From an uncultured Alphaproteobacteria bacterium (GTDB lineage Bacteria; Pseudomonadota; Alphaproteobacteria; CAAHEQ01; UBA3637), in contig CAKQBW010000010.1 in assembly GCA_934216505.1 (NCBI GenBank), forward strand, positions 1 through 47,586: DNA of 47,586 nt. The letters are read 5' to 3'. A program made the translations under genes and the position numbers. This document shows positions 39,703-47,586 of the stretch, in pieces (within the stretch, counting starts at the first letter, position 1; each line of letters starts with the position of its first letter). The notes below the pieces were generated by a model. The model saw only the letters and a program-made list of their open reading frames with translations. It did no database searches and was not told where the DNA came from.

Positions 39703-40814
39703 CTACGGCGACTTCCTTTGGCTTCCAAAACCACCTTATCGCCTTCTTTTAAACCTGATTTCACTTCCACCAAAGTCAAATCAGACAACCCTTTTTCAAT
39801 CACAACAGGTTCCATCTTGTTGCCTTTTAAGCGATAGACCAGCGTTTGATTTTTGGCTAAATCATCAATCTTTTTCACTTCCATTTGTGCCTTGACTTGG
39901 GACGAAGGTTTGTATTGCAACGCCATTGTGGGCAAAGTCAAAACATCTTCGGCTTTTTGAATTTCTATATTCACAGAGGCGGTCATTCCCGGCAATAACT
40001 TACGGGACGAATTATCCACCTGAATCACCACAGTGTACATCACCACATTGGATTCTTCCGTAGGGGACAAGCGAATTTGTTGTACCACTCCATTAAAGAC
40101 ATCATCAGGGTACGCATCTACCGTAAAAGTAACAGGCATTTTGGCTTTAATTTGCCCAATATCCGCTTCGGCAATGTTGGCCTCAATCTGCATTTTCGTC
40201 AAATCTTCAGCAATTTTAAAAAGTGTCGGCGTAGAAAGGCTGGCCGCCACTGTCTGACCTTGCTCTACTTCTTTGGAAATCACGGTCCCAGACACAGGGG
40301 AAGTAATGGTCGCATAACCAAAATTCCGCTCGGCTTTATTGTAATCTGCCTGAGCACTTAAAACATTGGCCTTTGCCGTTTCCAAAGCCACCTCAGCCTC
40401 TTCCAAAGAGGCCTTTGCCACCAACTTTTCATCGTACAATTTTTTCACCCGATTATAATTCAACTGTTCAATTTTTTGTTTGGTTTTGGACAAATCTAAT
40501 TTCGCCTGCGCATCATTTAAATTTTCCCGCAACACAGACATATCCAAACGCGCCAACACTTGATCGGCTTGAACTTCATCATTATAATCGGCCAAAACTT
40601 CCTCAATAATCCCAGATACTTGAGTCCCCACACTAATCGTATTAATGGGTTGAATTTTCCCCGAAGCCGTTACCGCCGAAATAACAGTCCCTTTTTGGAC
40701 TTGGACTTGTTCAAAATCTTTTTCACTTAAAGTGGGTTCCCCTTTGTGGGTCAGCCAATAAAAGCCCCCCCCCATCAAAGCCGTTCCCAACAAAATCCAA
40801 GCCCATTTTTTCAT
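39699..40814 (-). CDS. macA: MacA-like periplasmic adaptor protein (HlyD family)
   Basis: A 371-residue membrane fusion protein linking MacB to a TolC channel. An N-terminal membrane anchor (about 5-20) precedes the lipoyl/barrel-sandwich region (VSGIIEEVLADYNDEVQADQ in part). A coiled-coil hairpin (about 95-165) follows, then the second lipoyl half (GYATITSPVSGTVISKEVEQ in part), the beta-barrel and a membrane-proximal domain. The RBS GGGGAGG is strong. It is first in the macA-ATPase-permease set, 25 nt after ppiA. TolC at 29929 is a plausible unlinked partner. Confidence 0.94.
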   Translation of the reverse strand: MKKWAWILLGTALMGGGFYWLTHKGEPTLSEKDFEQVQVQKGTVISAVTASGKIQPINTISVGTQVSGIIEEVLADYNDEVQADQVLARLDMSVLRENLNDAQAKLDLSKTKQKIEQLNYNRVKKLYDEKLVAKASLEEAEVALETAKANVLSAQADYNKAERNFGYATITSPVSGTVISKEVEQGQTVAASLSTPTLFKIAEDLTKMQIEANIAEADIGQIKAKMPVTFTVDAYPDDVFNGVVQQIRLSPTEESNVVMYTVVIQVDNSSRKLLPGMTASVNIEIQKAEDVLTLPTMALQYKPSSQVKAQMEVKKIDDLAKNQTLVYRLKGNKMEPVVIEKGLSDLTLVEVKSGLKEGDKVVLEAKGSRRR

Positions 40815-40839
40815 ATATCTCCCCTCCCCTACTTACTAT

Positions 40840-41364
40840 TTAATTCTCTTTTGCATCAGTGGCAACCTGCATTTTCACGATAATATCTGGATTCATAGGT
40901 GGTTCCCCCCGTTTAATCATATCCACATATTCCATGCCTGAAACAACCCGCCCCCAGACGGTGTATTGACCATCCAAAAATCTTTCGTCACCAAAGCAAA
41001 TGAAAAACTGGCTGTCCGCACTGTCTGGGTCCATCGCTCGGGCCATAGACACCGCCCCCCGAGTGTGAGGCGTTTTATTAAATTCAGCCTTTAATTTTTG
41101 ACCCGAACCACCCATACCAGTGCCCGTGGGATCCCCAGTTTGCGCCATAAATCCATCAATAACCCGATGAAATTTCACCCCATCATAAAAACCTTGACGG
41201 GTCAATTCTTTAATCCGTTTCACATGATTTGGGGCTACCTCAGGCAACATTTCAATCACCACACGCCCGTAATCCAAATCCATATAAAGTGTATTTTCTT
41301 TATCCATTGTATATCCTTTCGTTGAAATAAATAAAGCCAAAGCCATTAATAAAAATTTTTTCAT
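40840..41364 (-). CDS. ppiA: Exported cyclophilin-type peptidyl-prolyl isomerase
   Basis: A 174-residue prolyl isomerase with a signal peptide (about 1-19). Cyclophilin motifs are complete: FHRVIDGFMAQTGDPTGTG (catalytic Arg in FHR), GAVSMARA, SQFFICF and the TVWGRVVSGM loop. It assists folding in the periplasm, fitting neighbours that export or assemble envelope proteins. It overlaps the upstream OmpA-like lipoprotein gene by 4 bp. The loop Trp conferring cyclosporin sensitivity is replaced by FLDGQY, as in many bacterial forms. Confidence 0.94.
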   Translation of the reverse strand: MKKFLLMALALFISTKGYTMDKENTLYMDLDYGRVVIEMLPEVAPNHVKRIKELTRQGFYDGVKFHRVIDGFMAQTGDPTGTGMGGSGQKLKAEFNKTPHTRGAVSMARAMDPDSADSQFFICFGDERFLDGQYTVWGRVVSGMEYVDMIKRGEPPMNPDIIVKMQVATDAKEN

Positions 41365-41828
41365 TTTTCCCCCAAAGTATTTAATAAAATTTCCACCCGA
41401 TTTTGCTGACCTGAGGTCCGTTTTTCCCCGACTCCTTGCGTTTTAAGGCGATTCACATCAATCCCCTGCGACCGCAAGAAATTAGAAACAGCATCTACAC
41501 GGCGCAAAGACAACGCCTTAGCCGATTTTTCAGAATCCGCAAAACTATACCCCGTCAGGTGAATCTGCATATCAGGGTGTTCCTTCAAAAAGGTCGCCAA
41601 AGAAACCAAATCCGATTGAAAATCCGAAGTCAAAGCTGCTCGTTTTGTCCCAAAAGCCACCCGTTCAGGCACCAACATTTTCATTTGATTGGATTGAAAA
41701 TCAAAGTGAATAGCGGGGTCTTTGACCGCTTCATACAAGGGTGTATAAACAGACGCCGGCCGTTCCACTGAATCATAGGCACACCCTGACAATAAAAATA
41801 CCACACTTAAAATTGATAAAAATTTCAT
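41361..41828 (-). CDS. OmpA-like lipoprotein, second of a tandem pair
   Basis: A 155-residue lipoprotein: lipobox LSGC with Cys16, and a C-terminal OmpA-like domain (about 65-150) ending in QNRVEILL. OmpA domains usually bind peptidoglycan through an Asp in GxTD and an Arg in LSxxR. Here the Asp position is Phe (GYSF) while the Arg is kept (LSLRR). It starts 8 nt after the first OmpA-like gene and is coupled to ppiA. The lipid anchor probably sits in the outer membrane; residue +2 is Ala. Confidence 0.85.
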   Translation of the reverse strand: MKFLSILSVVFLLSGCAYDSVERPASVYTPLYEAVKDPAIHFDFQSNQMKMLVPERVAFGTKRAALTSDFQSDLVSLATFLKEHPDMQIHLTGYSFADSEKSAKALSLRRVDAVSNFLRSQGIDVNRLKTQGVGEKRTSGQQNRVEILLNTLGEK

Positions 41829-41836
41829 TTTGACTC

Positions 41837-42469
41837 CTATTGTAATCCCACCACAATAAACTCTATCCGATTATTTTTGGCCCGCCCTTCTTTTGTTTTG
41901 TTATTGGCAATCGGGTCTTCAGGACCTTTTCCTTCCGCCAAAAGACGATTTTCTTCAATTCCTGATTCAATCAAATAATCCACCACCGTTTGTGCCTGTT
42001 CAAAAGACAACGCCTGACTTTTCAACACACTCATGGAATTATCCGTATAGCCCACCACCCGAATCATAGAATCCCGATAGTTTTTCAAAGTATCCACAAA
42101 AGGTTGAATATTTTTCTTAAAATCTGCCTTTAAAGTATTCCGATTTGTGCCAAAGACAATGTCCGATGGAAAGATAATTTGAGCATGGTGATTTTTGGCA
42201 ACAACCTGCGCCCCTAACCCAATCAAATTATAGCGAAACTTTTGAAGTAAAACATCAATATTATATACCTCTGGCAAAGCCAAGTCCGTTTCTTTGACCT
42301 GAGAAACAGGATATTGTGGCGCATAGGGATTAAAAGGTTCCACCATAGGTAAATCTTTGGGGTCATAAGGAGAAGCCTTAGGTACCAAATTTTGTGGTTC
42401 CTTATTCCCCGCACAAGCCGACAGCAAAATCATCACCCCAAAAGTTAAAATTTTTTGCATTTTTTTCAC
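41837..42469 (-). CDS. OmpA-like lipoprotein, first of a tandem pair
   Basis: A 210-residue lipoprotein with lipobox LSAC (Cys19) and a Pro-rich linker (about 25-60), then an OmpA-like domain (about 90-205). The Asp of GYTDN is present but the Arg position of LSxxR is Gln (LSFEQAQ). KTKEGRAKNNRIEF is the usual end motif. The start is GTG at 42469, 6 nt after GGAG; the ATG at 42460 is too far from that RBS. It lies 27 nt after ccrM. Confidence 0.86.
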   Translation of the reverse strand: MKKMQKILTFGVMILLSACAGNKEPQNLVPKASPYDPKDLPMVEPFNPYAPQYPVSQVKETDLALPEVYNIDVLLQKFRYNLIGLGAQVVAKNHHAQIIFPSDIVFGTNRNTLKADFKKNIQPFVDTLKNYRDSMIRVVGYTDNSMSVLKSQALSFEQAQTVVDYLIESGIEENRLLAEGKGPEDPIANNKTKEGRAKNNRIEFIVVGLQ

Positions 42470-42496
42470 TGATTACTCCTTCGTCTAAAATGAATC

Positions 42497-43543
42497 CTAC
42501 TTTTTTCTACGTAAAATGTCAATAGGTTCTAATCCTTTTTTTGTCTTGAGATGCCAATAAAGCCAGCCATTTGCCACACTCTTTTTTTGTATCCAAGCCG
42601 CCATTTGATGAATAGAGGCTAATTTTCCTTGATATTTCAAAAAACCATTGGGTAAAATTTTGACCTTTTTTCCTTGGGGAGTATAAAGGAAATCTCCCTC
42701 TTTTAACAGGCCTTTTTTCAATAAATTAGAAAACAAAATCTTGGGGGGCTTTTTATCCTTTAGCAACAAAGCCAAATCGTCCAGTTTGGGTTTGATCTTC
42801 GCCACCCGATGACGGGCCGATAGAAGGTATTTTTCGTCCTTTTCAATCGCAATAAAAGAACGTCCTAATAATTTGGCCATCGCACTGGTTGTCCCTGTCC
42901 CCGAAAACAAATCCAACACCACATCCCCCGGCTTTGTTGAAGCCAAAATCACCCGATATAACAACGCCTCAGGTTTTTGGGTCGCATGCAACTTTTTTCC
43001 ATCTTCCCCTTTGATGCGCTCAGGCCCCAAACAAATGGGAATATCCCAAACGCTGTTGGCTTGTTTGCCTCCATTAAGGGCCTTTAAAGTCTGATAATTA
43101 AAGGTATAAGGGGCGTTTTTTTTGGGCGAACACCACAACAAAGTTTCATGATGATTTTGCAACCGTGTTCCCGTAAAATTAGGGGGTGCATTGGGCTTTG
43201 TCCAAATCACTTCATTTAAAATCCAAAAGCCCATTTCCTGCATCAAATAGCCCAAGCGATAGATATTTTGCAAGCCCCCGATCACCCAAATCGTGCCATT
43301 CGGCTTTAATAAACGGCGACATTCCAAAAGCCATGACCGACAAAAATCATCATAATCTTTCAGATTTTCAAATTTATCCCACGATTCATTCACCCCTGTA
43401 AAACGGGTCCCATCGGAACGATTTAAAACGCCTGAGGTTTGCATAAAATAGGGGGGGTCCGCAAAAATCATGTCTATACTGTGGTCCGGCAATCGGGCCA
43501 TTTTTTCAACACAATCCCCACAAAGAAACCTATTTTTCAACAT
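42497..43543 (-). CDS. ccrM: Cell-cycle DNA adenine methyltransferase CcrM (GANTC)
   Basis: A 348-residue beta-class N6-adenine methyltransferase. DPPY at residues 29-32 is the catalytic motif IV; the AdoMet site is DLFSGTGTT at 211-219. Close agreement with Caulobacter CcrM runs through IWVIGG, GFWILNEVIW and PNFTGTR, and on through ERIKGEDGKK and TQKPEALLYRVIL. The C-terminal ~80-residue domain ends NGWLYWHLKTKKGLEPIDIL, which is diagnostic of CcrM and needed for GANTC recognition. No restriction enzyme gene is linked. It lies 5 nt after the asmA-like gene, so expression is tied to an envelope operon. Confidence 0.95.
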   Translation of the reverse strand: MLKNRFLCGDCVEKMARLPDHSIDMIFADPPYFMQTSGVLNRSDGTRFTGVNESWDKFENLKDYDDFCRSWLLECRRLLKPNGTIWVIGGLQNIYRLGYLMQEMGFWILNEVIWTKPNAPPNFTGTRLQNHHETLLWCSPKKNAPYTFNYQTLKALNGGKQANSVWDIPICLGPERIKGEDGKKLHATQKPEALLYRVILASTKPGDVVLDLFSGTGTTSAMAKLLGRSFIAIEKDEKYLLSARHRVAKIKPKLDDLALLLKDKKPPKILFSNLLKKGLLKEGDFLYTPQGKKVKILPNGFLKYQGKLASIHQMAAWIQKKSVANGWLYWHLKTKKGLEPIDILRRKK

Positions 43544-43548
43544 CCGAT

Positions 43549-46500
43549 TTATTTCTTTCGCAACAAAGTATCGTTTAATTTTTCCATATAGTCAGCGGCT
43601 TTTTGTAATTTCAAAAAGTCTTCCTTGATAGACGAAATCAAATTTAGAACATCACTTTCCGTTTTCGTTTTTTCCAATTTGTTGGCCGAATTTTGAATCT
43701 CTTGTCGTACTTGACGGGCATTCACAATCAAATTCGCCATCACCACAGAACGGGGATTTTGTTGATAAATTTTTTCCATTTGATTAAGCAATTTTTCACT
43801 TTGACGGGAAAGATCAATCGCCGATTCTTTTTGCCCCATTAAATCTTCCACACCTAACCAATTTTCAAAATCTTGAACTTCAGCATACAATAACTTTGAT
43901 TTTTCCAATAAAGCCGTATTTTCTGCCTCAGAAAGAGTGGCTTTAGCGGCCAACTGGCGCACTTCCTGCGCTTTTTTATTGATTTGGGACATTCTTTCAT
44001 TCGCTTTAGGATTGGGATTTAAGAGCATCTTTTTTTGTAAAGCCTGCACCAACGCATCTGTTTGGGCAAAAATTTGAGAGGCATTTTGTTGAATGTGTAA
44101 TCGCCGCTCTTCGGCTTCTTTTTTCTGCTGTTGCCGTTGGATTTCAGAAACCCGTTGCGCTTCAATTTTTACATTATCTTGGAAAGATTGAATAAAGTCA
44201 TACATTTTCAACACAGAAGATTTCCCTGTGATATCCAACACAATCGGCAATGGTTTTTGCAAACTTTTCAGCACAAATGGGAAAACCAGATGGACCGTAT
44301 CACCGATATCCACCCAATCCAATGTCATTCCATCCAATGAAAAGAGTTGATTTTTTCCTTGGACTTGCGCCAACTGAATGGTCCCGTCTTTACTTTGAAT
44401 CACACCCGACAAAGGGGGAAGTTCTGTTTGACCATTTTTAAAAGCAAATTCCAAACGCGAATTAAATCCCGCCGTTATCTGAGCCATTTTAAGGGCCGAT
44501 TCAACGGCTTCTTGCCAAGCGACCACATCAACACCTTCTAAAACGGCCTTGTTCCACGAAAACGGACCTTGAAAAGAAAGAGAATGCCGTAAATTTTCAT
44601 AGGTATTTCCCGCCGCCGAAAAATCAAATTCAGACGAAAAAACCCCTTCGCCCAAACGATAATTACCCATAGGAAACAGTTGGGCGGGCACAGGCATTTC
44701 CTTTGCCTGAACTTTCCCAGCTACAGAAAGTGATCCATTTTCCCCCTGCCCTTGCATTGTCAAAGACAAAAGCGAATGGGGATTTTGGGAAAAATTCACC
44801 GAAAATTCTTTCAAGTTAAAAGTTTGATTTTCCATTGAAAATTGCGACTTTAAATTTTGGGCTTGAAAATCTTGATATTGGAAAGCGTCCGCCAGCACCG
44901 TCAAATTCAACGAAAAATCTTTTCCCCCTTTTAATTGAAAACCGTTTTCATCAGAATAAATCTCTGATAAAATTTCGGGGACAAAAATATCCGCATTCAG
45001 ACGAGTCGCCTTAATGTCCGCTTTCATTTGAAAGGGTGAAAGCGTCAGGCTGCCTTGCGTATTCAAACGGTCATCCCCCAAATAGAGGATACCGTCTTGC
45101 CATTGAATTGCCCCTTTTGAGGTGGCCACTTTTCCTTGGAACTCAATAAAAACGGGCCTTTTTTCAAATCGTGTTTTTTCCCCATCTAATAACCGTGCCA
45201 AATGGGATAAATTGGGATATTTAAAATGTACCTCCGATTGAACAATTTCGGGTTGCGTAAATAAATTTTGAATCTGACCATCAAAAATAAGTTCCGCATT
45301 ATCGGCCTTTAACTGTGTCGTTAAAGTCCCCGAAGATAAAGTTCCGTTATATTGAACTGTCCCCCCCAAGCGATCATGATTTTTTGTCAGCCATTCAGGC
45401 AAAGTAAAGCCCCATTTTTGGACCAAATTGTAGTCAGACAGGGTGCCCCCGATTTCGGCTCCCACAAAAGCCACCTCAGGGCGAGCATAATGGGAAATTT
45501 TCCCTTTAAAAGTTAGATGATTTTCCTCGGATTGGCGCAGGACAAGGGAGGAAATATCCCATGTATCGGGCCCCAAAGCCCCATACAGTTGAATATTAGC
45601 ATAATCCGAACCTAACCAGCGCACCTTTTCTGCCGTGATTCCTACTTGGTATTGCCCCTGAATAAAGGGAGGCTTTTGCCCCGAACGCCCAAAGATAAAA
45701 TCAGATAATTCGGCCCCCCAACCTTCAGTGTCCAGCTCATATTTATCCAAATCTAAACCTTGTAATTTTAAATCCGTCTGCCATTGTTGATTTTGGGGAA
45801 AATAGGCCACTTTCCCCGACAAAGTCGTTTCATCAATCGTCCCTTTGGCAATCGTGTATTGATAGGCTTTATCGGACAAATCTAGTTGCCCCTCTAAATG
45901 GATATTTTTCAGATTCTCTTTAGGCAGATATTGGGGATTCAAACCAGAGAACACCGTCATCAATCCTTGTACATTCGCTGATCCAAAGGACGCCTGTCCC
46001 GTCAGGTGATTTTGCCCAATGCGGTACTGCCCCTTAAAGGAAAAAGAAGTGTCGTTGGGATAAGTCATCACCATTTCCCCGTTCATCAACCCTTGATTGG
46101 ATTGCGCCGACAGCGTCAATTTCGTGTCCCCCACTGAGGGAATCATGTTGGCGGCTTGAACTTGAATATCTAATTCATTTTTGACTTTGGTCAAAGGAAA
46201 AGATTTCCAAATATTTTGCCATAACTTCCTTTGCCATTCTTTCATACTTAAATCTTTGATATAAAGCGAGGTTTTCTTTTCATTATAATCATTAACCAAA
46301 TCAAAGACACAGGAAAAAAGAACCTCTTCACCCTTTCTTTGGCTTAAAACCACATCTTGAAAATCTGTTCTTTTGGGGGAAACATTCACTTTGTAAGAGC
46401 CCGACAAAGTCCCCTCCTGATACCAATCATTCAGACCCACTATCGGCAAAATAGCACGGGGGTTTTCCAACAAAAAACTGCCCCCCCCGACAAACCATTT

Positions 46501-47253
46501 ATCTTTGGAATCTTGATTTAAATCCGCGCTTAAATCTATCCAACTTTTTGTTCCTTTTTCGGTCAATTTTATATTGATGCGCAATGGAGAAGAAATTTGC
46601 ATTTGCCCCGTTTTAACATCTATTAAAAACATTTGTTGATGATAGGTGGCTGTCCCGTCAAAAGCATAGGGCCCATCTAAACTATCAGCCCGACCAACCC
46701 CGTTGATTTGGGTAAAAGAAAATTCATTTTGGGTCAATAAATTTTTAAAGCGGAGAGTTCCATTTTCTATTTGTAATTCATCAATACGAATGGACGAAAG
46801 GTCCAAATCTTTCACCAAACCATCTGAATTATTTTGACGATTTAATTGAAATAAAACAGGAAAGGAAAAGTTCGTCTGATAACTGTATTTGCGTTCAACC
46901 AACACTTGAGGATTTTTTAAAATAATGCGTTGAATCACCAACGGGGATTTAAAAAACGATGTCCATTCCATTTCCACTTGGACTTGGTCAATTTGAACCA
47001 TCGTGGCTTCGGAACCTTCCGCTTGATTCGCTACCGTCAATTGATTCATGACAAAGGTCGGCGTGGGTTTCCATGTCAAAGAAGAATCCCCATTGATTTT
47101 AATATCCTCTACCCTTTTACCTGTCAAATGTGCTAAACTGGTCATCACCTGTTCCCGATAATTATCCACATTAAAGGAACGGATAATCATAAAAACAATC
47201 AATGCAACCGAACAAAAAACAACACCCAAAATAGACAAGATAATTTTTTTCAT
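43549..47253 (-). CDS. AsmA-family inner-membrane-anchored envelope protein
   Basis: A 1234-residue protein: N-terminal membrane anchor (about 4-25), an AsmA-type domain (LTGKRVEDIKINGDSSLTW, then VQVEMEWTSFF), and a very long beta-rich region. A second AsmA-type domain lies near 880-1040 (SFDFSAAGNTYENL-like, here SSEFDFSAAG). AsmA-like proteins are thought to bridge the periplasm and move phospholipids to the outer membrane. The last ~180 residues (about 1050-1230) are Gln/Lys/Glu-rich and look like a coiled coil, not usual for AsmA. It is first of the long minus-strand cluster, with its own promoter. Confidence 0.88.
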   Translation of the reverse strand: MKKIILSILGVVFCSVALIVFMIIRSFNVDNYREQVMTSLAHLTGKRVEDIKINGDSSLTWKPTPTFVMNQLTVANQAEGSEATMVQIDQVQVEMEWTSFFKSPLVIQRIILKNPQVLVERKYSYQTNFSFPVLFQLNRQNNSDGLVKDLDLSSIRIDELQIENGTLRFKNLLTQNEFSFTQINGVGRADSLDGPYAFDGTATYHQQMFLIDVKTGQMQISSPLRINIKLTEKGTKSWIDLSADLNQDSKDKWFVGGGSFLLENPRAILPIVGLNDWYQEGTLSGSYKVNVSPKRTDFQDVVLSQRKGEEVLFSCVFDLVNDYNEKKTSLYIKDLSMKEWQRKLWQNIWKSFPLTKVKNELDIQVQAANMIPSVGDTKLTLSAQSNQGLMNGEMVMTYPNDTSFSFKGQYRIGQNHLTGQASFGSANVQGLMTVFSGLNPQYLPKENLKNIHLEGQLDLSDKAYQYTIAKGTIDETTLSGKVAYFPQNQQWQTDLKLQGLDLDKYELDTEGWGAELSDFIFGRSGQKPPFIQGQYQVGITAEKVRWLGSDYANIQLYGALGPDTWDISSLVLRQSEENHLTFKGKISHYARPEVAFVGAEIGGTLSDYNLVQKWGFTLPEWLTKNHDRLGGTVQYNGTLSSGTLTTQLKADNAELIFDGQIQNLFTQPEIVQSEVHFKYPNLSHLARLLDGEKTRFEKRPVFIEFQGKVATSKGAIQWQDGILYLGDDRLNTQGSLTLSPFQMKADIKATRLNADIFVPEILSEIYSDENGFQLKGGKDFSLNLTVLADAFQYQDFQAQNLKSQFSMENQTFNLKEFSVNFSQNPHSLLSLTMQGQGENGSLSVAGKVQAKEMPVPAQLFPMGNYRLGEGVFSSEFDFSAAGNTYENLRHSLSFQGPFSWNKAVLEGVDVVAWQEAVESALKMAQITAGFNSRLEFAFKNGQTELPPLSGVIQSKDGTIQLAQVQGKNQLFSLDGMTLDWVDIGDTVHLVFPFVLKSLQKPLPIVLDITGKSSVLKMYDFIQSFQDNVKIEAQRVSEIQRQQQKKEAEERRLHIQQNASQIFAQTDALVQALQKKMLLNPNPKANERMSQINKKAQEVRQLAAKATLSEAENTALLEKSKLLYAEVQDFENWLGVEDLMGQKESAIDLSRQSEKLLNQMEKIYQQNPRSVVMANLIVNARQVRQEIQNSANKLEKTKTESDVLNLISSIKEDFLKLQKAADYMEKLNDTLLRKK

Positions 47254-47271
47254 GTTTTCTCCCTTGGGTTT

Positions 47272-47299
47272 AGTATAGCTATTTTTTTTATCATTGCAA
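47272..47299 (-). promoter_or_regulatory. Promoter of the asmA-ccrM-ompA-mac cluster
   Basis: Minus-strand TTGCAA (47299-47294), 16-nt spacer, TATACT (47277-47272), with AAGGGAG before the start codon at 47253. Confidence 0.7.
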
Positions 47300-47312
47300 A
47301 TCTTTTTTTATC

Positions 47313-47341
47313 TTGAATTTTTATTTTGCTTTGCATAAAAT
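47313..47341 (+). promoter_or_regulatory. Promoter of the TrmN6-like gene
   Basis: TTGAAT (47313-47318), 17-nt spacer, TAAAAT (47336-47341). Only 6 nt separate the -10 from the ATG, placing the predicted start site on or next to the start codon. Confidence 0.7.
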
Positions 47342-47347
47342 ACTTTT

Positions 47348-47586
47348 ATGATAACAATAGACAAGTTTTTAGAGGGTAAAATTCACCTAAAGCAATTTGA
47401 AAAAGGATTGCGGGCCACCTCTGATGCTGTGTTGTGTGCCGCCGCTGTGCCGTTAAAAAAAGGCGACACGCTCTTAGATGTTGGGGCCGGAAATGGGGTT
47501 ATTGGATTATGCGCCTATGCCCGCACTCCGTGTCAAATTCACGCCATTGAAAAACAGCCCGATTTGATTCAATTGATTCAGGACAA
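47348..47586 (+). CDS. TrmN6-like class I methyltransferase (3' end outside window)
   Basis: The first 79 codons are present, too short a frame in the window to be conspicuous. The protein begins MITIDKFLEGKIHLKQ and has GLRATSDAVLCAAAVP, then the AdoMet-binding motif LLDVGAGNGVIGLCAYAR, and HAIEKQ as the motif II acid. This layout matches the tRNA1(Val) A37 N6-methyltransferase (TrmN6/YfiC) group, which in Alphaproteobacteria shares the GLRA-x-x-DAVLLAAA pattern. Its NPPY catalytic motif would be beyond the window edge. No Shine-Dalgarno sequence is seen and the mRNA may be leaderless. Confidence 0.82.
   Translation, partial: MITIDKFLEGKIHLKQFEKGLRATSDAVLCAAAVPLKKGDTLLDVGAGNGVIGLCAYARTPCQIHAIEKQPDLIQLIQD

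Overview
The window looks like a chromosomal segment of a host-associated, probably oxygen-sensitive Gram-negative alphaproteobacterium with moderate to low GC. Evidence seen here: an orthologue of the alphaproteobacterial cell-cycle DNA methyltransferase CcrM (GANTC), KDO synthesis, an LptG-type LPS exporter subunit, FadL- and OprB-like porins, TolC, MacAB, and a flavodiiron protein typical of anaerobes or microaerophiles. The pilin-like N-terminus of the gene at 31710 resembles proteins I associate from memory with uncultured gut Alphaproteobacteria (RF32-like); that placement is inference.

Layout. 2-2929: 3' part of a large Cys-rich, beta-helix surface protein with a C-type-lectin-like end. 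3041-9668: rimP-nusA-ylxR-infB-typA on +, behind a near-consensus promoter and a short leader containing a terminator-like hairpin. 9738-11341: AmpG-like permease and a small unknown gene. 11349-13186 (-): a membrane diguanylate cyclase overlapping an ftsB-like gene. 13259-16411: dnaK and dnaJ, separated by a terminator. 16448-17191 (-): tRNA-Ser(GGA) and a DsbA-like oxidoreductase. 17379-22536: ssb, an OprB-like porin, a periplasmic solute-binding protein, accA, and small membrane or periplasmic proteins. 22529-26130 (-): a tight run read as tpiA-secG-kdsA-unknown-eno. 26197-28663 (-): flavodiiron protein and a FadL-like porin. 28796-31272 (-): tolC followed by an unusual fusion of an IS1 InsA-like zinc ribbon/HTH with an SGNH hydrolase. 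31273-31709: a 437-bp AT-rich regulatory gap with two 18-bp palindromes. 31710-32831: a pilin-like protein with Cys-rich tandem repeats. 33071-35497 (-): leuS. 35615-36628: a second EGF/lectin-like secreted protein. 36625-47253 (-): an envelope cluster read as asmA-ccrM-ompA-ompA-ppiA-macA-macB(ATPase)-macB(permease)-lptG. 47348 to the end: 5' part of a TrmN6-like methyltransferase.

How the genes fit together. The core blocks serve translation (rimP operon, leuS, tRNA-Ser), protein folding (dnaK/dnaJ) and envelope building (kdsA, lptG, asmA, accA). Around them lies a disulfide-rich surface set: three Cys-rich exported proteins, a CPHC DsbA-like enzyme that could oxidise such proteins, a cyclophilin, and two OmpA-like lipoproteins. 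The least ordinary items are the InsA-SGNH fusion, the pilin/Cys-repeat gene with its twin-palindrome control region, the paired OmpA lipoproteins that each seem to lack a different peptidoglycan-binding residue, and the overlap of a diguanylate cyclase gene with ftsB.

Most promoters have a -35 TTGNNN or TGGACA, a 16-17-nt spacer and a TANNNT -10. Promoter, terminator and operator calls come from inspection only.
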